Assembly (NCBI RefSeq): GCF_049739465.1
Contig: NZ_JBMHHY010000001.1
Location: 186,001-250,000 of the forward strand
DNA length: 64,000 bases
Direction: 5' to 3'
Source of the DNA: Embleya sp049739465
GTDB lineage: Bacteria > Actinomycetota > Actinomycetes > Streptomycetales > Streptomycetaceae
Shown here: in pieces, positions 8,830 to 17,019 of the stretch
How positions within the stretch are numbered: the first letter of the stretch is position 1
Layout of the letters: every line of letters starts with the position of its first letter
The notes under the pieces: generated by a model
The model's input: only the letters and a program-made list of their open reading frames with translations
Databases searched by the model: none
Told to the model about the DNA's origin: nothing
Position numbers and translations under genes: made by a program

Positions 8830-9296
8830 GATGTGCTCCGAAACAGTTGGGCGTGACCGGCCAGACACGCCGCCGTGGCGGCCAGTCGGCGGGCCAGGTC
8901 GGGGGAGAGCAGCGGCAACCCGGTCAGTCGTTCGTCCGAGGCCTGCTGCGCCCAGTCGGCGATCGTGCCGGCCGCGGCGGCCGGGTCCTCCGGCGCGCTG
9001 CCCGGGGGCGGCGCGGGGTGCGTCGCGCCCCCGGCGAACGCGGTCAGGTGTTGGCGCAGTTCGACCCCCAACGGCCGGATCCGCTCGGCCAGTTGCGGGT
9101 GCCGTGCGGCGACCGCGTCATAGCGCGCCAACAACGCCCCGGTCGCCGCGTAGGCCCGTTCGCGGGCCGCGTCGTCCGCCTTGCGCCGCCCCTGGTCCGA
9201 GCCCCCGCCGTCGTCGCAACCGGCGACCGCGGCGCCGATCGTCGCCACGGCCACGGCGCCGAGGACGGCCCGTCGCGTCGGCCCCGCGTCGCGCAT
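8826..9296 (-). CDS. Twin-arginine-type lipoprotein of unknown function
   Basis: 156-aa protein with TRRAVLGAVAVATIG, a Tat-like hydrophobic leader, and a lipobox ending in VAGC (lipidated Cys at residue 27). An Asp/Gly linker follows, then a helical domain of about 120 residues resembling the helix spacing of the neighbouring ferritin-like protein. ATG at 9296 has AGGAG 8 nt upstream. It is first in the three-gene unit with DUF4439 and the kinase, so it is probably the membrane-anchored partner. No enzymatic motif is visible. Confidence 0.8.
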   Translation of the reverse strand: MRDAGPTRRAVLGAVAVATIGAAVAGCDDGGGSDQGRRKADDAARERAYAATGALLARYDAVAARHPQLAERIRPLGVELRQHLTAFAGGATHPAPPPGSAPEDPAAAAGTIADWAQQASDERLTGLPLLSPDLARRLAATAACLAGHAQLFRSTS

Positions 9297-9518
9297 GCGT
9301 CCCGCTCCTGAACCTCGTCCGTGATGTCCGTTGCCGGCCTCTGGCCGTGTCGGACGCTATCGCATATGCGGGCGTGCGGACCTCGGCCGGACATCCGGCG
9401 TACGCCGGGCGGACGTGCGCGAGATGGGCTCCGGACCGGATACTGTTGTCCTTCCCCGACCCGCCCCGGCGGTCGACGCACCTGAGACAACAGCACACGC
9501 AGCCGAGGAGTCACCCGG
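9297..9518. promoter_or_regulatory. Divergent promoter region between lipoprotein and rimP
   Basis: 222 bp separating the leftward lipoprotein unit from the rightward rimP operon; both promoters should lie here. GCATATGC is a short palindrome near 9362. No confident -35/-10 pair was identified. Confidence 0.5.
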
Positions 9519-10070
9519 ATGAGCACCACCACGTTGGACCGGCTGCGGGACATGCTGGAGCCAGTGGTATCGACGGTGGGCGTGGATCTCGAGGATCTCT
9601 CCCTGACCCCCGCGGGCAAGCGGCGGGTGTTGCGCGTGATGGTGGCCGCCGACGACGGCGTCGACCTGGACAAGGTCGCCGAGGTCAGCCGGGCCGTCTC
9701 GGACGTGTTGGACCCGAGCGACGTACTGGGCGGCCTGCCCTATCTGCTGGAAGTCACCACCCCCGGTGTGGACCGCCCGCTCACCCACGAGCGGCACTGG
9801 CGCCGCGCCGCCGATCGGCTGGTGCTGGTGCAACTGCACGACGGCACCTCGGTGACCGGCCGGATCGGCGCGAGCGACGCCGAGGGCGTGGATCTGGACG
9901 TGGACGGCAAGCCGCTGCGGCTGGCCTACGACACGGTGGCCACGGCGGTGGTGCAGGTCGAGTTCAACCGCAAGAGCGCCGACCCGACGGCGGGCGCGGA
10001 CCACGAGGACACCGGTGTCGAGCCCGACACCGACGACGAGAACGACGACACCATGGACGAGGAGGCGTAG
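9519..10070 (+). CDS. rimP: Ribosome maturation factor RimP
   Basis: 183-aa 30S maturation factor. The N-terminal domain shows LEPVVSTVGVDLEDLSLTPAG, and the central signature is LPYLLEVTTPGVDRPLTH. The C-terminal SH3-like domain is followed by an acidic tail rich in Asp/Glu after residue 155, an extension common in actinobacteria. ATG at 9519 follows CGAGGAG by 8 nt. It is first in the rimP-nusA-ylxR-infB cluster; nusA begins 3 nt after the stop. Confidence 0.95.
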   Translation: MSTTTLDRLRDMLEPVVSTVGVDLEDLSLTPAGKRRVLRVMVAADDGVDLDKVAEVSRAVSDVLDPSDVLGGLPYLLEVTTPGVDRPLTHERHWRRAADRLVLVQLHDGTSVTGRIGASDAEGVDLDVDGKPLRLAYDTVATAVVQVEFNRKSADPTAGADHEDTGVEPDTDDENDDTMDEEA

Positions 10071-10073
10071 GAC

Positions 10074-11096
10074 GTGGACATCGACATGAGCGCCCTGCGC
10101 GGGCTCGAGCGCGAGAAAGAGATCAGGTTCGACCTCCTGGTCGAGGCCATCGAATCGGCCCTGTTGATCGCATACCACCGCACCGAGGGCAGCCTGCCCA
10201 AGGCGCGCGTGGAGCTGGACCGGTCCACCGGGCACGTCACCGTGTGGGCGACCGAGACCGACGAGGCCGGACAGCGCGTTCGCGAGTTCGACGACACCCC
10301 GGACGATTTCGGGCGGATCGCGGCGACCACCGCCAAGCAGGTGATTCTCCAGCGGCTGCGCGATGCCGAGGAGGAGATCACGTTCGGCGAGTTCGCCGGC
10401 CGTGAGGGCGAGATCGTCGCCGGTGTGGTCCAGCAGGGCAAGGACAACCGCAACGTCCTGGTGGACCTGGGCCGGATCGAGGCGATCCTGCCGCCCCAGG
10501 AGCAGGTACCGGGCGAGAAGTACGCGCACGGGATGCGGCTGCGCTGCTATGTCGTACAGGTGCGGCGTGGGCCCAAGGGGCCGTCCATCACGCTCTCGCG
10601 CACCCACCCCAACCTGGTGCGGAAGCTGTTCGCGCTGGAGGTCCCGGAGATCGCCGACGGCAGCGTCGAGATCGCCGCGATCGCCCGCGAGGCCGGCCAC
10701 CGCTCCAAGATCGCCGTCTACTCCACGCGCGCCGGGCTCAACCCCAAGGGCGCGTGCATCGGGCCGATGGGCGCGCGCGTGCGGGCCGTGATGGCCGAGT
10801 TGAACGGCGAGAAGATCGACATCGTCGACTGGTCGGACGACCCCGCGCGGATGGTGGCCAACGCGCTGTCGCCGGCGCGGGTGAGCAAGGTCGAGGTCGT
10901 GGACCTGGCCGCGCGCTCCGCCCGGGTGACGGTGCCCGACTACCAGCTCTCGCTGGCGATCGGCAAGGAGGGGCAGAATGCCCGACTTGCCGCGCGATTG
11001 ACCGGATGGCGCATCGACATCCGGCCGGACACCGAGACCGGTGAATCGGAGGACCGGGGACGGTCGGCCGAACCGGGTCGCGGTGAGGAGCGGTAG
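10074..11096 (+). CDS. nusA: Transcription termination/antitermination factor NusA
   Basis: 340-aa NusA. The N-terminal RNAP-binding domain starts MSALRGLEREKEI (after GTG-Asp-Ile-Asp) and contains ALLIAYHRTEG. The S1 domain is at about 105-175. Tandem KH domains have cores GPMGARVRAVMAEL and AIGKEGQNARLAARLTGW. It ends after the KH2 domain and lacks the C-terminal acidic repeats of the longer E. coli protein, which is normal for actinobacteria. GTG 10074 lies 3 nt after the rimP stop, so the genes are coupled. Confidence 0.96.
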   Translation: MDIDMSALRGLEREKEIRFDLLVEAIESALLIAYHRTEGSLPKARVELDRSTGHVTVWATETDEAGQRVREFDDTPDDFGRIAATTAKQVILQRLRDAEEEITFGEFAGREGEIVAGVVQQGKDNRNVLVDLGRIEAILPPQEQVPGEKYAHGMRLRCYVVQVRRGPKGPSITLSRTHPNLVRKLFALEVPEIADGSVEIAAIAREAGHRSKIAVYSTRAGLNPKGACIGPMGARVRAVMAELNGEKIDIVDWSDDPARMVANALSPARVSKVEVVDLAARSARVTVPDYQLSLAIGKEGQNARLAARLTGWRIDIRPDTETGESEDRGRSAEPGRGEER

Positions 11097-11104
11097 ACTT
11101 GAAC

Positions 11105-11473
11105 ATGTCTGGTCGCAGGCGTGCCCGAGCATGCCCTCGTACAAGGTCGGAAAAGCGGGAAATCGCCGCTTCTCCGTGCCGGACCTGCGTGGGTTGTCGG
11201 CAACGTGCGGCCAAGGCCGACCTATTGCGGGTCGTGGCGGTGGGGGGCAGTTGTGTCCCCGACCCCCGCGGCCGAATGCCCGGGCGGGGAGCGCATCTGC
11301 ATCCCGATCCGGAGTGCCTGGCCCAGGCGGAGCGTCGCAAGGCGTTCGTTCGGGCTTTGCGCGTGCCGGGGCCGCTGGACTCGGCACCACTGCGTGCTTT
11401 TTTGAGCGGTGATGGGTTGTCAGAGGTCGGTCGGACAGGTCCAGCGAAGCAGTACCTCGCGAGTCGGAAGTAG
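11105..11473 (+). CDS. ylxR: YlxR-family RNA-binding protein
   Basis: 122-aa YlxR (RnpM) protein between nusA and infB, its near-universal position. The signature PCRTCVGCRQRA, a basic N-terminus and GRGAHLHPDPECLAQA fit the family, which binds RNA and in Bacillus modulates RNase P. ATG at 11105 is used; a TTG at 11099 is an in-frame alternative. The stop at 11471-11473 precedes a structured infB leader. Confidence 0.92.
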   Translation: MSGRRRARACPRTRSEKREIAASPCRTCVGCRQRAAKADLLRVVAVGGSCVPDPRGRMPGRGAHLHPDPECLAQAERRKAFVRALRVPGPLDSAPLRAFLSGDGLSEVGRTGPAKQYLASRK

Positions 11474-11483
11474 GTCGAGATTG

Positions 11484-11559
11484 CGATGAGCACTCGATGA
11501 GTACGCGATGAGTACAGACATGCGGTAGTGACGGTCCGGCGGACGACCAACCCCGGACC
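11484..11559 (+). promoter_or_regulatory. infB leader: three 11-nt tandem repeats plus hairpin
   Basis: Directly after ylxR are three tandem copies of CGATGAGYACN with an exact 11-nt period (11484-11494, 11495-11505, 11506-11516). An inverted repeat follows: GGTCCGG at 11533-11539 and CCGGACC at 11553-11559, ending just before the GAAGGAG ribosome-binding site of infB. The layout suggests a structured 5' leader or translation-control element; function is inferred. Confidence 0.55.
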
Positions 11560-11571
11560 AGAAGGAGCGAC

Positions 11572-14500
11572 GTGGCAAAGGTCCGGGTATACGAACTCGC
11601 CAAGGAGTTCGGAGTCGAGAGCAAGGTCGTCATGGCCAAGCTCCAAGAACTCGGTGAGTTCGTTCGTTCGGCGTCCTCGACGATCGAGGCGCCGGTTGTT
11701 CGCAAACTGACGGAAGCACTCAAGACGGAAGGCGGGCCCGCCCGCCGGCCCCAGCGTCCCGCGCCCACCGGCGCGCCGCAGGGTGCCACCCCCAACAACA
11801 CGCAGGGCGCCACCGCGCGTCCCGCCCCCGCTCCGGGCCCGCGCCCGGCGGGTGCGCCGACTCCGGGCCCGCGCCCGGCGCCGCGCCCGGCCCCCCAGGG
11901 CAGCACCGCCCCGCCCGTGGTGCCGGCCGTGCCGGCCGCGGAGGCGGCTCCGGCCGCCCCGCGTCAGGCGGAGCGTCCCGCCGCGCAGTCGGGCCCGCGC
12001 CCGGCCGGCGCGCCGGCGCCCGGTCCGCGCCCGGCGGCGCGTCCCGGCGATCGTGGTCCGGCCGAGCGTGGCCAGGGCGACCGCGGTCCGGCCGAGCGCG
12101 GTCCGCGTGCGGACCGTCCGGCGGCGGCCTCCGGCGGTCCCTCGGCGGGCAGCCGTCCGGGTCCGCGTCCGGCCGGTGCCGGTCAGGGCGGCCCCGGTGG
12201 TCGTCCCGAGCGCGGCGACCGTCCCGAGCGGGGCGAGCGTCCGTCCGGTCCGCGTACCGGTGGTGCTCCCGCCGGTGGCGGCGCACGTCCCGGTGGTCCC
12301 GGTCAGGGTGGTGCCCCCCGTCCGGGTGGCCAGCGTCCGGCCGGCCCGCGTCCGGGCAACAACCCGTTCACCTCGGGCAGCACCGGCATGCCGCGGCCCC
12401 AGGCCGCCGGCGGCGCCGGTCGTCCCACCCCCGGCGGCATGCCGCCGCGTCCGCAGGGTCCGTCGGCCGGTGGCCCGCGTCCCGGCGGTTCGGGTGGCCC
12501 CGCAGGCCCCCGTCCGGGCGGTAGCGCAGGCCCCGGTGGCCCGCGTCCCAACCCGGGCATGATGCCCAACCGTCCGGCGCCCGCCCGTGGCCCGGGTGGT
12601 CCCGGTCGTCCCGGCGGTGCGCCCGGTCGTCCCGGCGGTCCCGGTGGCGGCGGCGGTCGTCCGGCGGGTGCCGGCGGCGGCGGTGGCGGTCGTCCCGGCG
12701 GTGGCGGTGGCGGCTTCGGCGGTCCCCGTCCCGGTGGCGGTGGCGGCGGCGCTCCGGGTCGTCCCGGTGGCGGCGGCGGCTTCGCCGGTCGTCCCGGCGG
12801 CGGCGGTCGTGGCGGCCCCGGTGGTCGCGGCGGCACGCAGGGCGCGTTCGGTCGTCCCGGTGGGCGTCCGGGCCGCGCGCGCAAGTCGAAGCGTCAGCGT
12901 CGTCAAGAGTTCGACAACATGCAGGCTCCGTCCGCCGGTGGCGTGATGGCTCCTCGCGGCAACGGGCGCGTCGTCCGGCTGTCGCGCGGTGCCTCGCTCA
13001 CCGACTTCGCGGAGAAGATCAACGCGAACCCCGCGGCACTGGTCCAGATCATGTTCAACCTGGGCTCGCTGCTCACCTCGACCCAGTCGGTCAGTGACGC
13101 GGAACTGCAGATCCTGGCCGGCGAGCTCGACTTCGTGATCCAGATCGTCTCCCCCGAGGAGGAGGACCGCGAGCTGCTCGAGTCCTTCGACCTCGAATGG
13201 GGCGAGGACGAGGGCGACGAGGACGACCTCGAGGCCCGTCCGCCGGTGGTCACCGTCATGGGTCACGTCGACCACGGCAAGACCCGCCTGCTGGACGCGA
13301 TCCGCAAGACGAACGTGATCGCGGGCGAGGCCGGTGGCATCACCCAGCACATCGGTGCCTACCAGGTCGCGACCACGGTCAACGACATCGACCGCAAGAT
13401 CACCCTGATCGACACCCCCGGTCACGAGGCGTTCACCGCCATGCGTGCCCGCGGTGCCAAGTCGACGGACATCGCGATCCTCGTGGTCGCGGCGGACGAC
13501 GGCGTGAAGCCGCAGACGATCGAGGCGCTCAACCACGCGCAGGCGGCCGGTGTGCCGATCGTGGTCGCGGTCAACAAGATCGACAAGGAAGGCGCGGACC
13601 CGACCAAGGTCCGCGGCCAGCTCACCGAATACGGGCTCGTGGCCGAGGAGTACGGCGGCGACACCATGTTCGTCGACATCTCGGCGAAGCAGGGCCTGGG
13701 CATCGACGAGCTGCTCGAGGCGGTCGTCCTGACCGCGGACGCGGCGCTGGAACTCACCGCCAACCCGCACCAGGAGGCCCAGGGCATCGCGATCGAGGGT
13801 CACCTCGACAAGGGCCGCGGCCCCGTCGCGACCGTCCTGGTCCAGCGCGGCACGCTGCGCATCGGCGACGCGATCGTGGTCGGCGAGGCGTACGGCCGGG
13901 TCCGCGCGATGATCGACGAGAACGGCAACAACCTCACCGAGGCCGCGCCGTCCCGTCCGGTCATGGTGCTGGGTCTGACCGCGGTCCCGGGTGCCGGTGA
14001 CAACTTCCTCGTGGTCGAGGAGGAGCGCACCGCGCGCCAGATCGCCGAGAAGCGGGCGGCTCGGGAGCGCAACGCGCTGCTGGCCCGTCGCTCGAAGCGG
14101 ATCTCGCTCGAGGACCTCGACCTGGCCCTCAAGGCCGGCGAGATGCAGCAGCTCAACCTCATCCTCAAGGGCGACGGCTCCGGTTCGGTGGAGGCGTTGG
14201 AGGACGCGCTGCTCAACCTGGACGTCGGCGACGAGGTCGAGCTGCGGATCATCGACCGCGGTGTCGGTGCGATCACCGAGTCCAACGTCAACCTGGCGAT
14301 GGCCTCGGACGCGATCATCATCGGCTTCAACGTGCGGCCCGAGGGTCGCGCGCGGACGATGGCGGACCGCGAGGGCGTCGACATTCGCTTCTACTCGGTG
14401 ATCTACCAGGCCATCGAGGAGATCGAAGCCGCGCTCAAGGGCATGCTCAAGCCCGAGTTCGAAGAGGTCCAGCTGGGCACGGCGCAGATCCGCGCGGTGT

Positions 14501-14760
14501 TCCGCTCCTCCAAGCTCGGCAACATCGCGGGCTGCATGGTCACCGGCGGGACGATCAAGCGCAACACCAAGGCGCGGATCATCCGGCAGGGGTCGGTCGT
14601 CGCCGACAACCTCAACGTCGAGGGCCTGCGTCGGGAGAAGGACGATGTCACCGAGGTCCGCGAGGGCTTCGAGTGCGGTATCAACCTCGGTTCGTTCAAC
14701 GACATCAAGGTCGAGGACATCATCGAGACGTTCGAGATGCGGGAGAAGCCGCGAGGCTGA
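11572..14760 (+). CDS. infB: Translation initiation factor IF-2
   Basis: 1062-aa IF-2. The N-terminal IF2_N domain (AKVRVYELAKEFGVESKVV) is followed by about 350 residues of Gly/Pro/Arg-rich low-complexity sequence to near residue 435, then a second IF2_N-like domain. The GTPase domain begins at about 560 with GHVDHGKT (G1), a switch I region GGITQHIGAYQV, DTPGHEAF (G3) and NKID (G4). Domains II-IV run to the end. GTG at 11572 has GAAGGAGCG upstream. The long disordered insert is typical of Streptomyces IF-2. A perfect hairpin follows at 14809. Confidence 0.97.
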   Translation: MAKVRVYELAKEFGVESKVVMAKLQELGEFVRSASSTIEAPVVRKLTEALKTEGGPARRPQRPAPTGAPQGATPNNTQGATARPAPAPGPRPAGAPTPGPRPAPRPAPQGSTAPPVVPAVPAAEAAPAAPRQAERPAAQSGPRPAGAPAPGPRPAARPGDRGPAERGQGDRGPAERGPRADRPAAASGGPSAGSRPGPRPAGAGQGGPGGRPERGDRPERGERPSGPRTGGAPAGGGARPGGPGQGGAPRPGGQRPAGPRPGNNPFTSGSTGMPRPQAAGGAGRPTPGGMPPRPQGPSAGGPRPGGSGGPAGPRPGGSAGPGGPRPNPGMMPNRPAPARGPGGPGRPGGAPGRPGGPGGGGGRPAGAGGGGGGRPGGGGGGFGGPRPGGGGGGAPGRPGGGGGFAGRPGGGGRGGPGGRGGTQGAFGRPGGRPGRARKSKRQRRQEFDNMQAPSAGGVMAPRGNGRVVRLSRGASLTDFAEKINANPAALVQIMFNLGSLLTSTQSVSDAELQILAGELDFVIQIVSPEEEDRELLESFDLEWGEDEGDEDDLEARPPVVTVMGHVDHGKTRLLDAIRKTNVIAGEAGGITQHIGAYQVATTVNDIDRKITLIDTPGHEAFTAMRARGAKSTDIAILVVAADDGVKPQTIEALNHAQAAGVPIVVAVNKIDKEGADPTKVRGQLTEYGLVAEEYGGDTMFVDISAKQGLGIDELLEAVVLTADAALELTANPHQEAQGIAIEGHLDKGRGPVATVLVQRGTLRIGDAIVVGEAYGRVRAMIDENGNNLTEAAPSRPVMVLGLTAVPGAGDNFLVVEEERTARQIAEKRAARERNALLARRSKRISLEDLDLALKAGEMQQLNLILKGDGSGSVEALEDALLNLDVGDEVELRIIDRGVGAITESNVNLAMASDAIIIGFNVRPEGRARTMADREGVDIRFYSVIYQAIEEIEAALKGMLKPEFEEVQLGTAQIRAVFRSSKLGNIAGCMVTGGTIKRNTKARIIRQGSVVADNLNVEGLRREKDDVTEVREGFECGINLGSFNDIKVEDIIETFEMREKPRG

Positions 14761-14808
14761 CCCGATGGGTCGAACGGTTCGAACCGCTCGAATCGCGAGA
14801 TGACGCGA

Positions 14809-14840
14809 CGGATCCGCCCGGTGCACACCGGGCGGATCCG
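14809..14840 (+). terminator. Hairpin terminator after infB
   Basis: Perfect 14-bp stem, CGGATCCGCCCGGT at 14809-14822, with a 4-nt loop and the complementary arm at 14827-14840, 48 bp after the infB stop. There is no T-run, as is usual in high-GC actinobacteria. A near-palindrome centred on GGTTCGAACC lies just before it (14776-14785). Confidence 0.6.
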
Positions 14841-14982
14841 CCGTCTCGCAGTTGGTGGAAACTGTTCGGATTTTCGGTGGGACCAGTGGTATCCGGGCCG
14901 CGACGTGTGAGCCCGGCTCTTTTCGTCGGCGGCCCCGGTGGCCCCGACCCGAGGCCTCCCGGGCCGGCCAGGCCCGTCGCCT

Positions 14983-15276
14983 ATGTTTGTGGGAACCATC
15001 AGCCTCGATGTGCTGTTCGGCGATGTGCACTCGTTGAAGGAAAAACGATCGTTGATCCGCCCCATCCTGGCGGACCTTCAGCGCAAGAATGCCGTTGCCG
15101 CCGCCGAGGTGGAGCATCAGGATTTGCATCGGCGCAGCGTGATCGGCATCGCGGTGGTCTCCGCGACCGTCGAGCGGTGCGCCGAGGTATTGGACAGCTG
15201 TGAACGGCTGGTCGCCGGCCGGCCCGAGTTGGAACTGCTCTCCACACGCCGCAGGGTGTACGGGGACGACGACTGA
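14983..15276 (+). CDS. ylxP: DUF503 family protein YlxP
   Basis: 97-aa DUF503 protein between infB and rbfA, its usual place. It starts MFVGTISLDVLF and contains the family signature SLKEKRSLIRPIL. The C-terminal segment ELELLSTRRRVY is also typical. ATG at 14983 gives the standard family length, although upstream in-frame codons extend to 14938. Its biochemical role is unknown; the family has a ferredoxin-like fold. Confidence 0.88.
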   Translation: MFVGTISLDVLFGDVHSLKEKRSLIRPILADLQRKNAVAAAEVEHQDLHRRSVIGIAVVSATVERCAEVLDSCERLVAGRPELELLSTRRRVYGDDD

Positions 15277-15400
15277 CCGGGTGCCGAACGGCGACCCGTC
15301 GCGCAGCCGAGGAAACATCAAGAACGAGAGCGGCTCCCGCGTCCGGTGCTCCCGGGCACGGGGGATCCCGCCGAAATGCCGAGCAATCGCAGGAGGATCA

Positions 15401-15892
15401 GTGGCCGACACCGCGCGGGCGCGCAAACTCGCGGACCGTATCCAGGTTGTGGTCGCGGAGACCTTGGAGCGCCGGATCAAGGACCCGCGTCTGGGGTTCG
15501 TGACGATCACCGCCGCACGAGTGACCGGTGACCTCCGTGAGGCGACCGTGTTCTACACGGTCTACGGCGACGAGACCGAGCGCGCGGCGACCGCCGCCGC
15601 GCTGGAGAGCGCCAAGGGCGTGCTCCGCAGTGAGGTGGGCCGCCAGACCGGCGTGCGACACACGCCGTCGCTGACGTTCATCGCCGACGCCCTTCCGGAC
15701 AACGCCAAACTCATCGACGATCTCCTCGCCCGGGCGCAGCAGGCCGATGCGGCGGTACGCTCAACCGCCGCGGGCGCCGGCTACGCCGGTGACGCGGACC
15801 CCTATCGGACCCCGGCCGCGGCCTCCGACGACTCCGACGACGAGCCGGAGGCGGAGACCGGGGCGGACACACAGGAGGGCGGCCGACCTTGA
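15401..15892 (+). CDS. rbfA: Ribosome-binding factor A
   Basis: 163-aa RbfA, a late 30S maturation factor that contacts 16S rRNA. The KH-like domain spans about 5-115 (ARKLADRIQVVVAETLERR, PRLGFVTITAARVTGDLREA). The C-terminal tail is acidic. GTG at 15401 is preceded by AGGAGG at 15391-15396, which overrules the much longer upstream frame. Its stop overlaps the start of the DHH gene (TTGA), linking translation. Confidence 0.95.
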   Translation: MADTARARKLADRIQVVVAETLERRIKDPRLGFVTITAARVTGDLREATVFYTVYGDETERAATAAALESAKGVLRSEVGRQTGVRHTPSLTFIADALPDNAKLIDDLLARAQQADAAVRSTAAGAGYAGDADPYRTPAAASDDSDDEPEAETGADTQEGGRP

Positions 15893-17019
15893 CACCAGGC
15901 GTGGCGGCGGACCGGGAGCCCGACCCGGCCGCGGGAGTGCGCGCGCGGGCCGGTGCCGGCCGCGACGCGCGGGCAGGGTCGCCGACCGCGCCGGGTGCGG
16001 CCGACTGGGACGAGGCGGTGCGCCTGCTCCTCGCGGCCGAGGACATCACCTTGCTGGCGCACGTCAGCCCCGACGGCGACGCGCTCGGTTCGGCGCTCGC
16101 CGTCGGGTTGGCGCTGCGCGAACTGGGCCGCACGGTCCGGGTCTCCTACGGCGACGACCCCCTGGTGGTGCCGTCCTCGCTGGAGTTCCTGCCCGGCCAG
16201 GAACTGCTCGTGGCGCACACCGAGGTGCCCGAGGAGCCGGAACTGGTGGCCGTCTTCGACGCGGCCGGCGCCGCTCGGCTGGGCCTGCTCGAGGCTAGGG
16301 CCAGGGCGGCCCGGACCCTGCTGGTGGTCGACCACCACGCCTCCAACACGCGCTTCGGCACACACCACCTGATCGACGTACTGGCGCCGGCGACCGCGGT
16401 GCTCGCCGACGAGCTGATCACCCGGCTCGGCGCGACGCTGACCGCCGACATCGCCACCGCGCTGTACACCGGCCTGGTCACCGACACCGGTTCGTTCAAG
16501 TACGTGGGGACCACCCCCGAGACGCACACCTTCGCGGCCCGGCTGATGGCCACCGGGATACGCCACGATCTGATCCAGCGGGCGATCTGGGACACCTGCC
16601 GGTTCGGCTACCTCAAGGTGCTCGCCGGGGCGCTGGCCGGGGCCCGGCTCGACGCCGACGCGGCGGGCGGCCTGGGGCTGGTGTCCACCGTGGTCACCCG
16701 CGCCGAGCGGGCCGCGCACGGGATCCGCCTGGACGAGATCGAGGGCGTGATCGACGTGGTCCGCAAGAGCGGCGAGGCCGAGGTCGCGCTGGTGCTCAAG
16801 GAGGACGACGACGGCGCGCTGCGCGCCTCCGCGCGTTCCAAGGGCGCGGTGGACCTGGGTCGCGTCTGTGCGGCCTTCGGCGGCGGCGGACACGCCTTCG
16901 CGGCCGGATTCACCGCATACGATCCACCGGCCGAGGTGGTGGCCCGATTCCGGGACCTCCTCGCCGACGCACTACTGCCGGTCGCTCCGGCGCACGCAAC
17001 CCCGGGAGACGACGCGTGA
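15889..17019 (+). CDS. DHH-family phosphoesterase (NrnA-like oligoribonuclease/pAp phosphatase)
   Basis: 376-aa DHH/DHHA1 phosphoesterase. DHH-domain motifs are HVSPDGDALGSAL and VVDHHASNT. The DHHA1 domain has the RNA-contact motif FGGGGHAFAAGF near residue 325. Family members degrade 2-5-nt RNAs and 3'-phosphoadenosine 5'-phosphate. TTG at 15889 overlaps the rbfA stop and has AGGAGG 10 nt upstream; GTG at 15901 is the alternative. The first 40 residues are Ala/Arg-rich and poorly conserved-looking. Position between rbfA and truB is as in Streptomyces. Confidence 0.92.
   Translation: MTPGVAADREPDPAAGVRARAGAGRDARAGSPTAPGAADWDEAVRLLLAAEDITLLAHVSPDGDALGSALAVGLALRELGRTVRVSYGDDPLVVPSSLEFLPGQELLVAHTEVPEEPELVAVFDAAGAARLGLLEARARAARTLLVVDHHASNTRFGTHHLIDVLAPATAVLADELITRLGATLTADIATALYTGLVTDTGSFKYVGTTPETHTFAARLMATGIRHDLIQRAIWDTCRFGYLKVLAGALAGARLDADAAGGLGLVSTVVTRAERAAHGIRLDEIEGVIDVVRKSGEAEVALVLKEDDDGALRASARSKGAVDLGRVCAAFGGGGHAFAAGFTAYDPPAEVVARFRDLLADALLPVAPAHATPGDDA

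Noticed and set aside
10738..15510. 1590-codon minus-strand frame over nusA-infB-rbfA
   Set aside because: It is antisense to well-identified genes; its Thr/Ala/Gly runs mirror the IF-2 Gly/Pro/Arg insert.
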